Assembly: GCA_038212215.1 (NCBI GenBank)
Contig: JBBQUT010000002.1
Location: forward strand, 219,039 to 283,038
Reading direction: 5' to 3'
Length of the DNA stretch: 64,000 nt
DNA from: JALZAI01 sp038212215
Lineage (GTDB): Bacteria; Actinomycetota; Actinomycetes; Mycobacteriales; Jatrophihabitantaceae
Shown here: positions 35,200 through 43,896 of the stretch, piece by piece
How positions within the stretch are numbered: the first letter of the stretch is position 1
Layout: the number at the start of each line of letters is the position of its first letter
Position numbers and translations under genes: made by a program
The notes under the pieces: generated by a model
The model's input: the letters and a program-made list of their open reading frames with translations, nothing else
Database searches by the model: none
What the model was told of the DNA's origin: nothing

Positions 35200-35631
35200 C
35201 GACGCGCAGTCCGATTATGAGTGTTTCGTCCAGCGACGTGTCGACATTCACATAAACGCTTGCAATAGCACGCACGCGCGCGCACAGGTCGGCGTGAAAG
35301 CGTTTTCCGGCGCGCCCGATGCGGAATCCGCAACTGCTCGTAGTCCAGCGCTCAGGGGGCTGCAGCATGATCGAGTCAGCGCGCGCGGCGTGTCAGTGAC
35401 GGATTCCGCTGAGTGCCGGCAGTACCCGTCATGTGCGGACGAGCCGGCGCGGAATGCTTCGATCGGCGAATTCTCGGACGTCCGGAGTTGTCCGGGCAGA
35501 CCATGTGTCGTTACCGTACCGTGACCGGCAATTGAAATTCGACACGCCTGATTCTGGATTTCGACATCCAATCGACACGATGCGCTCAGCGTGCATCACC
35601 AGCGTGCACTCAACGAATGGGGATTCACTTG
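35200..35631 (+). promoter_or_regulatory. Long leader region before the first Rpf gene, with a paired stem
   Basis: About 430 bp without a gene. GCGGAATCCG (35321-35330) pairs perfectly with CGGATTCCGC (35400-35409) across 69 nt, a 10-bp stem that could close a structured RNA. GGGGA at 35618-35622 is the ribosome-binding site for ATG 35632. Some actinobacterial rpf genes carry c-di-AMP riboswitches in this position; I do not see a clear match to that consensus. Confidence 0.35.
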
Positions 35632-36780
35632 ATGCGTCGCAGCCTGAAATATGGCCTGTTCGCCGCCGTAGCGGCGCTCGCCGTGGCTGGCTCCGTCACC
35701 GCGTTCGCGATCCACGCTGGTGCTAAGAGCAAGACGGTCGCCCTGACCGTCGACGGCAGGAGTTCCGACATCACCACCAAGGCCAACACGGTTGCCGAGG
35801 TGCTCAAGGGCGCCGGGTACACCGTCGGGGCACATGACATCGTCGCACCCCAGACCTCGGCAAAGATCACCGACCATGGGCGGATCGTGCTCAAGCGCGG
35901 TCGGGAACTACATCTGAATGTCGACGGCTCGAGCACGACGCTCTGGACGACGGCACCCACCGTCGCCGCCGCCCTGGCCGAGCTCGGCTACCCGAGCAGC
36001 GAGTACGTGTCGGTGTCGCGCTCCAAGCGGCTGCCGCTGGGCAGCACGGCGATCGAACTGCGCTCACCCAAGCGCGTGACGATCGTGCACGATCACCGAA
36101 CCTCGCAGGTCATGACCACCAAGAGCACTGTCGCCGCTGTGCTCGCCGACCTCCACATCACGGTTGGGAAGCGCGACAAGATGTGGCCGCGCGCGACGAG
36201 CGCCCTCACCGGCGGCGCGACGATCGTGATCAAGCGGGTCGTCCACAAGAAGGTCGCTACGACTGCTTCGCTGGCCTACTCGACCGTCCGCAACAATGAC
36301 TCGTCGATGTATGAGGGCCACAGCAAGATCACCACGTACGGCCGGCAGGGTTCGGCCAAGCTCGTCTGGGACGTCGTGTTCGTCGACGGCAAGCGGGTCG
36401 GCCGCCACCAGCTCAGCAGGACGGTCCTCAGCTCGCCGCGCGCCCAGGTCGAATCCGTCGGCACCAAAGCCAAGCCGGCGCCCGTCGTCAGCTCGTCAGG
36501 TTCCTCGGGCGGCGGGTCGTCTTCCGGGGGCGGCTCGTCCAGCGGGCTGAACTGGGACGGCGTCGCAAGCTGCGAGTCGGGCGGTAACTGGCACATCAAC
36601 ACCGGCAACGGCTACTACGGCGGCCTGCAGTTCGACTCGAGCACGTGGCTATCCAACGGTGGCGGCGCCTACGCATCGCGCGCCGACCTCGCGTCCCGCG
36701 AGCAGCAGATTGCGGTCGCGACGAATCTGTACAACAAGGCCGGCTCCAGCCCGTGGCCCGTCTGCGGAGCAAATCTGTAA
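35632..36780 (+). CDS. rpfB: Resuscitation-promoting factor, RpfB-like (DUF348 x3, G5, Rpf)
   Basis: 382 residues, secreted: KYGLFAAVAALAVAGSVTAF is an N-terminal signal/anchor. Three DUF348 ubiquitin-like repeats (about residues 38-80, 98-145, 150-195; TANTVAEVLKGAGY-like pattern) precede a G5 domain (about 205-285), a Ser/Gly linker (SSSGSSGGGSSSGGG) and the Rpf transglycosylase domain (LNWDGVASCESGGNWHIN to C-terminus) with the catalytic glutamate in CESGG. It cleaves peptidoglycan to wake dormant cells. Start set by GGGGA 9 nt upstream. Confidence 0.93.
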   Translation: MRRSLKYGLFAAVAALAVAGSVTAFAIHAGAKSKTVALTVDGRSSDITTKANTVAEVLKGAGYTVGAHDIVAPQTSAKITDHGRIVLKRGRELHLNVDGSSTTLWTTAPTVAAALAELGYPSSEYVSVSRSKRLPLGSTAIELRSPKRVTIVHDHRTSQVMTTKSTVAAVLADLHITVGKRDKMWPRATSALTGGATIVIKRVVHKKVATTASLAYSTVRNNDSSMYEGHSKITTYGRQGSAKLVWDVVFVDGKRVGRHQLSRTVLSSPRAQVESVGTKAKPAPVVSSSGSSGGGSSSGGGSSSGLNWDGVASCESGGNWHINTGNGYYGGLQFDSSTWLSNGGGAYASRADLASREQQIAVATNLYNKAGSSPWPVCGANL

Positions 36781-36799
36781 CGCACACCCCCCCGGGCGA

Positions 36800-36825
36800 T
36801 GCCCGGCATCTGTTGATGCCGGGCA
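36800..36825 (+). terminator. Strong hairpin between the two DUF348/G5 genes
   Basis: TGCCCGGCAT-CTGTTG-ATGCCGGGCA is a perfect 10-bp stem with a 6-nt loop, 20 bp after the rpf stop. No U-tract follows, as is common for actinobacterial terminators. It would end the first gene's message or protect its 3' end. Confidence 0.7.
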
Positions 36826-36908
36826 CCCAGTCCGGCCCCCGCAACTCCGTCGTGGCTTCCCTACGAGAGGGACCGCACCGGAAAGCTCATCTTGAGGAGA
36901 ACTTTCGC

Positions 36909-38066
36909 GTGCTACGCACTGTCAAGTACGGCGTCATCGGCGCCGTACTCGCCGGGACCATCGGCGGCACGGCTGCCGCCTGGCCATCGTCGGACAAGAC
37001 CGTGAACCTGCTCGTGGACGGGCGTGCCTACACGGTGACGACCACCGCGAGCGATGTCGGCGGGGCGCTCACCGGCGCCGGCTACCACCTCGACAGCCAT
37101 GACCTGGTCGCGCCGAGCCCGTCGTCCGCCATCCACAACGGCAGCACGATCGTCCTCAAGCAGGGCCACGAACTGCGCCTCACGATCGACGGCGTGCACA
37201 AGGTCATCTGGACGACCGCACCGACCGTCGCCTCCGCGCTCGCCCAACTCGGGTTCACCACCGAGAATTTCAGTTCGGTGTCGCGTTCCAAGCGGCTGCC
37301 GCTCACCGCGACCGACATCACCTTGCGCACGCCGAAGTCGGTCATTGTGCGCCACGACGGCATCACCAAGCGCCTGACGACGACCGACGACACGGTGGGC
37401 AGGCTGCTCACCGATCTGAACCTTCGCGTCGGCGTCGACGACCGGCTGTCCCCCGTCCCGAGCACGGCATTGACCAACGGCACGTCCATCACCCTGACCC
37501 GGGTCAAACGCGCGACCGTAGTCGCCATCAAGCGCATTCCATTCACCACCAACAAGGTGAACGACCCGAGGCTGCTCGCTGGCAAGACCAGGGTCGCGAC
37601 GCCGGGGCGGGCCGGCGCGCTGCGAATCCGTTACGCGGTGGTGTACATCGACGGACGGCTGGCCGGCAAGACCAAGATCGACAGTAAGACTCTGCACCGC
37701 GCGGTGACCCAGGTCGAGAAGATCGGCACCAAACAGGTGCTCGACTCGAACGGTGCCGTGCCGTCGGGCACTGCCCAGGCGGTTGCCAAGCAGATGCTCG
37801 CCCAGCGCGGCTGGAGCAGCCAGTTCGGCTGCTTGGAGCAGATGTGGAACCACGAGAGTGGCTGGCGAACGAATGCCGAGAATCCCGGCAGCGGGGCGTA
37901 CGGCATCCCGCAGTCCCTCCCGGGGTCAAAGATGGCCAGCGCCGGTGCTGACTGGCGTACCAGCGCGAGCACGCAGATCACCTGGGGGTTGGACTACATT
38001 GCCTCGCGCTACGGTGATCCGTGTGGCGCGTGGGCGACCTGGCAGGCGCACGGCGGCTGGTACTGA
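36909..38066 (+). CDS. DUF348/G5 protein with lytic-transglycosylase-like C-terminus
   Basis: 385 residues, a paralogue of the preceding protein: LRTVKYGVIGAVLAGTIGG signal, repeated SRSKRLPL blocks and three DUF348 units in the same order, then a G5 domain (about 205-275). The C-terminus differs: GCLEQMWNHESGWRTNAENP, GAYGIPQSLPGSKMA and DYIASRYGDPCGAWATWQ belong to the SLT-like fold of actinobacterial 'aggregation-promoting factor' proteins, with a glutamate in NHESGW. GTG 36909 is set by GAGGAG 9 nt upstream. Likely a second muralytic enzyme with different cleavage or timing. Confidence 0.88.
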   Translation: MLRTVKYGVIGAVLAGTIGGTAAAWPSSDKTVNLLVDGRAYTVTTTASDVGGALTGAGYHLDSHDLVAPSPSSAIHNGSTIVLKQGHELRLTIDGVHKVIWTTAPTVASALAQLGFTTENFSSVSRSKRLPLTATDITLRTPKSVIVRHDGITKRLTTTDDTVGRLLTDLNLRVGVDDRLSPVPSTALTNGTSITLTRVKRATVVAIKRIPFTTNKVNDPRLLAGKTRVATPGRAGALRIRYAVVYIDGRLAGKTKIDSKTLHRAVTQVEKIGTKQVLDSNGAVPSGTAQAVAKQMLAQRGWSSQFGCLEQMWNHESGWRTNAENPGSGAYGIPQSLPGSKMASAGADWRTSASTQITWGLDYIASRYGDPCGAWATWQAHGGWY

Positions 38067-38093
38067 GCCGCTCTGGGTTGTTCTAGTTCCGGC

Positions 38094-38936
38094 ATGAGTT
38101 CGGTGCTGTTGGGGCCGGCCGAGATTCGTGCGCTGGCCGCCGATCTCGGGCTTCGGCCGACGAAGACGCTCGGACAGAACTTCCTGCACGACGCCAACAC
38201 GATCCGCCGGATCGTCCGGACGGCGCAATTGGCACCGTCGGACATCGTGCTCGAGATCGGGCCTGGACTCGGGTCGCTGACCCTCGGGCTGCTCGAGGCC
38301 GGGCACCCGGTGACAGCAGTCGAGATCGACCCGTTGCTCGCTGGGGCGCTCGCGGGCACGGTGTCCGCGCGGCTACCTGGAGCGCCGCTCACGGTCGTCA
38401 CCGATGACGCGCTGCGGATGAGCTCTGTTGCGGGCACCCCACCGACGGCGCTGGTTGCGAACCTGCCCTACAACGTCGCGGTCCCGGTCCTGCTGCACCT
38501 GCTGCAGGCGGTGCCGACGCTGGCTCGGGCACTGGTGCTCGTGCAGGCGGAGGTGGCCGATCGTCTCGCCGCAGGGCCCGGCTCGAAGGTGTACGGGATT
38601 CCGTCGGTGAAAGCGGCCTGGTACGCGAGCGCCACGCGGGCCGGCGCCGTCGCGCGGACGGTGTTCTGGCCGGCGCCCAACGTCGACTCCGGGCTCGTCC
38701 GGCTGATCCGGCGTCCGCCGCCGCCCACGTCCGCGTCCCGCACGGAGGTGTTCGCGGTGATCGACGCCGCGTTCGCCCAGCGGCGAAAGATGCTGCGCTC
38801 GGCGTTGGCCGGCTGGGCCGGTTCGCCCGCGGCGGCAGTTGCGGCGCTGCATGCTGCCGGAATCGAACCGACGGCCCGGGGCGAAACCATCGACGTCGGC
38901 GCCTTCGCCCGCCTGGCCGAGCATCGCCGGCCATAA
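38094..38936 (+). CDS. rsmA: 16S rRNA dimethyladenosine transferase RsmA
   Basis: 280 residues. LGQNFLHDANTIRRIV and the SAM motif LEIGPGLGSLTLGLLEAG, then VANLPYNVAVPVLLHLL (motif IV NLPY) and RRKMLRSALAGWAG are the KsgA signatures. It methylates A1518 and A1519 in 16S rRNA. Convergent with prs, with a 21-bp gap. Confidence 0.96.
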   Translation: MSSVLLGPAEIRALAADLGLRPTKTLGQNFLHDANTIRRIVRTAQLAPSDIVLEIGPGLGSLTLGLLEAGHPVTAVEIDPLLAGALAGTVSARLPGAPLTVVTDDALRMSSVAGTPPTALVANLPYNVAVPVLLHLLQAVPTLARALVLVQAEVADRLAAGPGSKVYGIPSVKAAWYASATRAGAVARTVFWPAPNVDSGLVRLIRRPPPPTSASRTEVFAVIDAAFAQRRKMLRSALAGWAGSPAAAVAALHAAGIEPTARGETIDVGAFARLAEHRRP

Positions 38937-38957
38937 CTGCGGCGACACGCAGGCAGC

Positions 38958-39938
38958 TCAGCTACGCCCGGCGAACAGGCTGGTGACCGAGCCGTCCTCG
39001 AAGACCTCCTTGATCGCCATGGCGAGCAGTGGGGCGATGGACAGCACGGTCAGCTTGTCGAATTCGCGATCGGCGCGAATCGGCAGCGTATTGGTGACGA
39101 TGACCTCGCTGATGCGGCTGTTCTTGAGCCGGTCGACCGCGGGCGGGGAGAAGATGCCGTGGGTGGCCGCGATGATCACTTCGGTGGCGCCGGTGTCGAA
39201 CAGCAGATCGGCCGCCTTGGTGATCGAGCCGCCGGTGTCGATCATGTCGTCGATCAGCAGGCAGAAGCGACCGGCGATGTCGCCGACCACTCGGTTCGCG
39301 ACCACCTCGTTCGCCGCGTCGATGTTGCGGGTCTTGTGGACGAACGCGATGTCCAAGCCGCCGAGTGAGTCGGCCCATTGCTCGGCCGTCCGCACCCGTC
39401 CTGTGTCGGGCGAGACGACGACGATGTCCTCCCCGCCGTACTTGTGCAGCACGTGCTGCGACAGCAGGGGCAGCGCGAACAGGTGGTCGACCGGGCCGTC
39501 GAAGAATCCCTGAATCTGTGCGGTGTGCAGATCCACCGCCATCAATCGATCGGCCCCTGCCGTCTTGAACAGATCCGCGATCAGCCGGGCCGAGATCGGC
39601 TCGCGGCCGCGATGCTTCTTGTCCTGGCGCCCATACGGATAGAACGGAGCCACGACGGTGATCCGCTTCGCCGAGGCCCGCTTGAGCGCGTCCACCAGGA
39701 TCAGCGTTTCCATGATCCACTGGTTGATCGGTGTCGTGAACGACTGGACGACGAAAGCGTCCGTTCCCCGCACCGAATCGTTGGGACGGATGAACAACTC
39801 GCCGTTCGCGAATTCGCGCCGCGTCGTCTCGGTCAGCGTCACCCCGATGTGCGCGGCGATCTCTTCGGCCAGCTCGGGAAATGCGCCGCCGGACAGCAAC
39901 ACCATGCTCTTGCGTGCTGCGACCTGCAGAGTCGGCAT
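38958..39938 (-). CDS. prs: Ribose-phosphate pyrophosphokinase
   Basis: 326 residues, PRPP synthase. ATP-binding region PYGRQDKKHRGREPISARLI, catalytic flexible loop just after, VDLHTAQIQGFFD for metal binding, and the PRPP loop LLIDDMIDTGGSITKAA. ATG 39938 shares its A with the glmU stop (TGATG), so glmU-prs form an operon, the normal actinobacterial order. Confidence 0.96.
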   Translation of the reverse strand: MPTLQVAARKSMVLLSGGAFPELAEEIAAHIGVTLTETTRREFANGELFIRPNDSVRGTDAFVVQSFTTPINQWIMETLILVDALKRASAKRITVVAPFYPYGRQDKKHRGREPISARLIADLFKTAGADRLMAVDLHTAQIQGFFDGPVDHLFALPLLSQHVLHKYGGEDIVVVSPDTGRVRTAEQWADSLGGLDIAFVHKTRNIDAANEVVANRVVGDIAGRFCLLIDDMIDTGGSITKAADLLFDTGATEVIIAATHGIFSPPAVDRLKNSRISEVIVTNTLPIRADREFDKLTVLSIAPLLAMAIKEVFEDGSVTSLFAGRS

Positions 39939-41386
39939 CAGGCTGGGTCCTCGCTGGGATCGGCGTTCGCCCGTTTGGCCGCCATCGCTGCTGCGGTGTC
40001 CGGACGCTTGCTCACCACCCAGCCTGCCACGTTTTCCTGCCGTGCAGTCGATCGCCCCAGCGCACCCGCCGGCACGTCCTTGGTGATGACCGCGCCGGCC
40101 GCGGTGTACGCGCCGTCGCCCACCTCGACCGGCGCGACGAACATGTTGTCGGCACCGGTGCGGGCATGGTCGCCGATCTTGGTGCCGTGCTTGCTCACCC
40201 CGTCGTAGTTCACGAACACCGTCGCCGCGCCGATGTTGCTGTGCGCGCCGATCGTCGCGTCCCCGACGTAGGACAGGTGCGGCACCTTGGTCTGCGTGCC
40301 CACCGAGCTGTTCTTCAGCTCGACGTAGGTTCCGACGTGCACGCCGTCGGCCAATACCGTGCCGGGCCGCAGGTACGCGAACGGGCCGATGGTGACGTCC
40401 GCGCCGATCTCGCACTGGACACCGACCGCCCGGTCGATGTGCGAGCGCTCACCGACGCGCGTGTCGGTCAGCGTGACCTGCGGGCCGACCGTCGCGCCGG
40501 CAGCGACGTGTGTGCCGCCGCGCAACTCCGTACCGGGAAGCAGCGTGACGTCGGGCTCGAGCGTGACCGTCGCGTCGAGCCAGGTGGTCGCCGGATCGAC
40601 GATGGTGACACCGGCGCGCATGTGCTGCTCCAGCAGGCGATTGTTGTACGTGCGATGCGCCAAGGCGAGCTGTACGCGGTCGTTCACTCCGGCGCTCTGC
40701 TCGGCCGGCGCGCTCGCCGCCGCGACCCGGCGGCCGTCGGCGACGAGGATGCCGATCACGTCGGGGAGGTACTCCTCGCCCTGCGCGTTGTCGCTCGAGA
40801 GTCGGCCGAGCGCGTCACGCAGCGCCGCGTGCTCGAAGGCGTAAACGCCCGAAGCGATCTCCCGGACAGCGCGTTCGTGCTCGCTCGCGTCCTTCTGCTC
40901 TACGATCCGGGTCACCGATCCGTCCCCAGCGCGCATGATGCGGCCGTACCCGGTCGGGTCCTCGAGAGTGGCGGTGAGCATGGTGGCCGCAGCGCCCGCG
41001 CGATCGTGCAGGGCGATGAGCGTGTGCAGTGTCTGAGCGGTCAGCAGTGGCGTGTCGCCGGGGAGTACGACGATGGTGCCGGACGCGGCGGCGGGCAGCG
41101 ACGCGAGCGCGATCCGCACGGCATGCCCGGTGCCGCGCTGTTCGTCCTGGACGACGGCGTCGGCGCCGGCGCCGATCTCGGCCAGATGCGCGCTCACCTG
41201 CTCGCGCCGGTGCCCGACCACGACCATGGTGTGCTCGGGCTGCAACCCGCTCGCGGCAGCAAGCACGTGGCCGAGCAGCGAGCGGCCCGCGAAAGCGTGC
41301 AGCACCTTGGCGAGTGCGGGCGACCTCATCCGGGTGCCCTCGCCGGCCGCAAGGACGATGACCGCTAAAACCACGGACTGCTCCAT
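39938..41386 (-). CDS. glmU: Bifunctional UDP-GlcNAc pyrophosphorylase/GlcN-1-P acetyltransferase
   Basis: 482 residues. N-terminal uridyltransferase: VIVLAAGEGTRMRS and VLPGDTPLLTAQ; acetyltransferase half: left-handed beta-helix hexapeptides (VGTYVELKNSSVGTQTKVPH, DATIGAHSNIGAAT, NYDGVSKHGTKIGDHA). Supplies UDP-GlcNAc for peptidoglycan. ATG 41386 is used; GTG 41374 with GGAG 8 nt upstream is an alternative that shortens the protein by four residues. Confidence 0.96.
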   Translation of the reverse strand: MEQSVVLAVIVLAAGEGTRMRSPALAKVLHAFAGRSLLGHVLAAASGLQPEHTMVVVGHRREQVSAHLAEIGAGADAVVQDEQRGTGHAVRIALASLPAAASGTIVVLPGDTPLLTAQTLHTLIALHDRAGAAATMLTATLEDPTGYGRIMRAGDGSVTRIVEQKDASEHERAVREIASGVYAFEHAALRDALGRLSSDNAQGEEYLPDVIGILVADGRRVAAASAPAEQSAGVNDRVQLALAHRTYNNRLLEQHMRAGVTIVDPATTWLDATVTLEPDVTLLPGTELRGGTHVAAGATVGPQVTLTDTRVGERSHIDRAVGVQCEIGADVTIGPFAYLRPGTVLADGVHVGTYVELKNSSVGTQTKVPHLSYVGDATIGAHSNIGAATVFVNYDGVSKHGTKIGDHARTGADNMFVAPVEVGDGAYTAAGAVITKDVPAGALGRSTARQENVAGWVVSKRPDTAAAMAAKRANADPSEDPA

Positions 41387-41433
41387 CTGTCGGGGGGACG
41401 GCGCTCTTGACGGCCGGTGGGCGACGACACGAC

Positions 41434-41509
41434 TGGCTGGGGGACTCGGACTCGAACCGAGACTGCAAGGCTCCAAAGGCCTGCGGGCTGCCGTTTACCC
41501 CATCCCCCA
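41434..41509 (-). tRNA. tRNA-Gln (anticodon TTG)
   Basis: On the minus strand the sequence runs from TGGGGGA (acceptor, 41509-41503) through the D-arm GGGTAAACGGCAGCCC, the anticodon loop CTTTGGA with TTG at positions 34-36, the T-arm CTCGGTTCGAGTCCGAG, to TCCCCCA, discriminator G and encoded CCA at 41436-41434. All seven acceptor pairs form. Lies just upstream of glmU on the same strand. Confidence 0.93.
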
Positions 41510-41562
41510 TCGACGCGGCCAGCCTAGTGGGTGCCTCGCGAAAGCCCTTCACGTTGAGTTTC

Positions 41563-41590
41563 TACGGTGCCGTAAGTTACGCTGCCGTAA
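41563..41590 (+). promoter_or_regulatory. Tandem palindromic operator before the desaturase gene
   Basis: TACGGTGCCGTA (41563-41574) and TACGCTGCCGTA (41578-41589), two copies of a 12-bp palindrome with centres 15 bp apart, 52 bp before the start codon. The layout fits a TetR-type lipid-sensing repressor that binds as paired dimers. Confidence 0.65.
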
Positions 41591-41641
41591 CCACCTTGAA
41601 CGGCGCGCTAGCCGCGCCCGAACGGAGAAGATCCGCTAACG

Positions 41642-42604
41642 ATGACCGTGCTGGACGAGACCCTGCTGGACGAGCGGCCAAGCCCTCGCGGCCCCAAACC
41701 GATATTCGAAGGCAGCAAGCGGCGCGGCGAGCAGTTCGCGCTGTATCTCGTCGTCATCGTGCCTTTCCTCGCCTTCCTTGCCGCGCTGCCGGTGGCCTGG
41801 GGGTGGGGGCTGGGCTGGACCGACCTGTCGCTGTTCCTCGCTTTCTACGTCGTGTCCGGGCTCGGCATCACGGTCGGCTATCACCGGCTGTTCACACACG
41901 GCTCGTTTAAGGCGGCACGCGGGCTGCGCGTCGGCCTTGCCATCGCCGGGTCGATGGCGATCGAGGGGCCGGTGATCCGTTGGGTCGCCGATCACCGGCG
42001 CCACCACGCATTTAGCGATCGCGACGGCGACCCGCATTCGCCGTGGCGCTTTGGCTCGTCGTTCCCGGCGATGATGCGGGGTTTCTGGTTCGCGCACGTC
42101 GGCTGGCTCTTCGACCTCGAGCACACCAACCGTGAGAAGTACACGCCGGAGCTGCTGCGCGACAGCGACATTGCCCAAGTCGACCGGTTGTTCCCGCTGT
42201 GGTTCTCGATTTCGCTGCTGCTGCCGCCGGTGCTCGGCGGGCTGATCACCTGGTCGTGGGCCGGCGCCGCGTCGGCATTCTTCTGGGCCTCGCTCGTGCG
42301 GATCTTCCTGCTGCACCACGTCACGTGGTCGATCAATTCGGTGTGCCACATGATCGGTGAGCGTCCCTTCGCTGCGCGTGACAAAAGCGCGAACTTCTGG
42401 CCGCTGGCGATTCTGAGCTTCGGCGAGAGCTGGCACAACATGCACCACGCCGATCCGACCGCTGCGCGCCACGGCGTGCTGCGCGGCCAACTCGACTCGT
42501 CCGCCCGGATGATCTGGCTTTTCGAGAAGCTCGGCTGGGCCCGCGACGTGCGGTGGACGAAACCCGAGCGTCTCGCGAAGCTGCGCGCCAGCACCACCGA
42601 CTAG
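41642..42604 (+). CDS. desC: Acyl-CoA delta-9-type fatty acid desaturase
   Basis: 320 residues, membrane di-iron enzyme. Three histidine boxes: HRLFTH (81-86), HRRHH (118-122) and HNMHH (265-269). Membrane segments near 33-52, 62-78 and 183-225. The GYHRLFTHGSFKA and WHNMHHADPTAARHG contexts are those of stearoyl-CoA-type desaturases, which introduce a double bond at C9. Controlled, by inference, through the double palindrome upstream. Convergent with kynU, 59 bp apart. Confidence 0.92.
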   Translation: MTVLDETLLDERPSPRGPKPIFEGSKRRGEQFALYLVVIVPFLAFLAALPVAWGWGLGWTDLSLFLAFYVVSGLGITVGYHRLFTHGSFKAARGLRVGLAIAGSMAIEGPVIRWVADHRRHHAFSDRDGDPHSPWRFGSSFPAMMRGFWFAHVGWLFDLEHTNREKYTPELLRDSDIAQVDRLFPLWFSISLLLPPVLGGLITWSWAGAASAFFWASLVRIFLLHHVTWSINSVCHMIGERPFAARDKSANFWPLAILSFGESWHNMHHADPTAARHGVLRGQLDSSARMIWLFEKLGWARDVRWTKPERLAKLRASTTD

Positions 42605-42663
42605 CTGCCCCGATTTTCGGCGTGCGGACGTTTGCGGCCTCGCGGAAAGCCAGCAAGCGCTGC

Positions 42664-43896
42664 TCAGGTCACCGCATCGGCACCTCGCGCGAAGGCGGGA
42701 TTGCGCCATGCGCCTTCGGCGAGCACCGCACGCAACTGCTCCATCGCGTCCCACGTCTGCACGAAGGACAGGTAGAGCGGTGTACAACCCAGCCGCAACA
42801 TGTCCGGCGCCCGGAAATCACCGATCACGCCGCGGGCGATCAGTGCCTGAGTGACCGCGTACGCATGCGGGATTCGCAACGCCACCTGTGACGCGCGCCG
42901 CGAATGCTCGCGTGGGGTGACGACCTCGACGTCGGGCAGGTGGGCGTCGGCGTAGCCGATGACGAGATCGCTCAGCGCGAGAGACTTCGCCCGCACCGCG
43001 CGCAGGTCCACGCCCGCCCACACGTCCAGCGCCGCCTCGAGAGCGAGCATCGACAGCACCGGCGGTGTGCCGATCCGGGCTTGCTCGATGCCCGCGGACG
43101 GGCGGTATCCGCTGTCCAGGCTGAACGGGTCGGCGTGGCCGTGCCAGCCGGTGAGCGGCAGGTCGAGCGCTGCCTGGTGTCGGTTGGCGACATAGATCCA
43201 CGCCGGTGCGCCGGGGCCGCCATTGAGGTATTTGTAGCTGCAGCCGACGGCCAGATCCGCGCCGACCGAGTCCAGCTCGACCGGGAGCGCCCCGACCGCG
43301 TGCGACAAATCCCAGACGATCAGCGCACCGGCGTCGTGCGCGCGCTGGGTGAGCTCCGCGACGTCCCAGAGCTCGCCGGTGCGGTAGTCGACCACGCTGA
43401 ACGCGACGACGCCGACCTCGTCGTCGAAGCTCACATCGGCGGGCGATACGCGGCGCACGGTGCGCCCGAAGGTGGCTCCCACCGAGTCCGCGACGTACTG
43501 GTCGGTCGGGAAGTTCGCGCCATCGGTGAGCAGCGCGGTGCGCTCCGGGCGCAGTTTCACGGCCGCGGCGAGCGCCTGGAACAGTTGGACGCTCGTCGAG
43601 TCGCCGCACACCACCTGACCGCCGGCAGCGCCCACCAATGCGCCGATGCGATCGCCCACGCGCCGAGGCAACGTCCACCAGTCGTTGCGGTTCCAGGACG
43701 TCACGAGATCGGTGCCCCACTGCCGGGTCACCGCGTCGGCGAGCGCTGCCGGCACGTTCGTTGGCAGCGCGCCGAGGGAGTTGCCGTCGAGGTAGATCAC
43801 CGCATCCGGAAGGCTGAACCGGCTGCGGATCGAGGCGAGCGGGTCGGCGGCGTCGGCGGCCTCGGCCGCACTGCGCGACGTGATCTGCTCAGGCAC
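42664..43896 (-). CDS. kynU: Kynureninase
   Basis: 410 residues. PLP enzyme that cuts kynurenine to anthranilate and alanine (and 3-hydroxykynurenine likewise). YLDGNSLGALP at the N-terminus, VWDLSHAVGALPVELD, the PLP lysine Lys222 in GCSYKYLNGGPGAPAW, and GWHGHADPFSLDSGYRP are family motifs. GTG start 43896 overlaps the end of kynA by 8 bp, so the two form an operon. Confidence 0.94.
   Translation of the reverse strand: MPEQITSRSAAEAADAADPLASIRSRFSLPDAVIYLDGNSLGALPTNVPAALADAVTRQWGTDLVTSWNRNDWWTLPRRVGDRIGALVGAAGGQVVCGDSTSVQLFQALAAAVKLRPERTALLTDGANFPTDQYVADSVGATFGRTVRRVSPADVSFDDEVGVVAFSVVDYRTGELWDVAELTQRAHDAGALIVWDLSHAVGALPVELDSVGADLAVGCSYKYLNGGPGAPAWIYVANRHQAALDLPLTGWHGHADPFSLDSGYRPSAGIEQARIGTPPVLSMLALEAALDVWAGVDLRAVRAKSLALSDLVIGYADAHLPDVEVVTPREHSRRASQVALRIPHAYAVTQALIARGVIGDFRAPDMLRLGCTPLYLSFVQTWDAMEQLRAVLAEGAWRNPAFARGADAVT

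Noticed and set aside
35281..35420. c-di-AMP (ydaO) riboswitch
   Set aside because: A stem is visible but I could not find the conserved core motifs; kept only as an open question.
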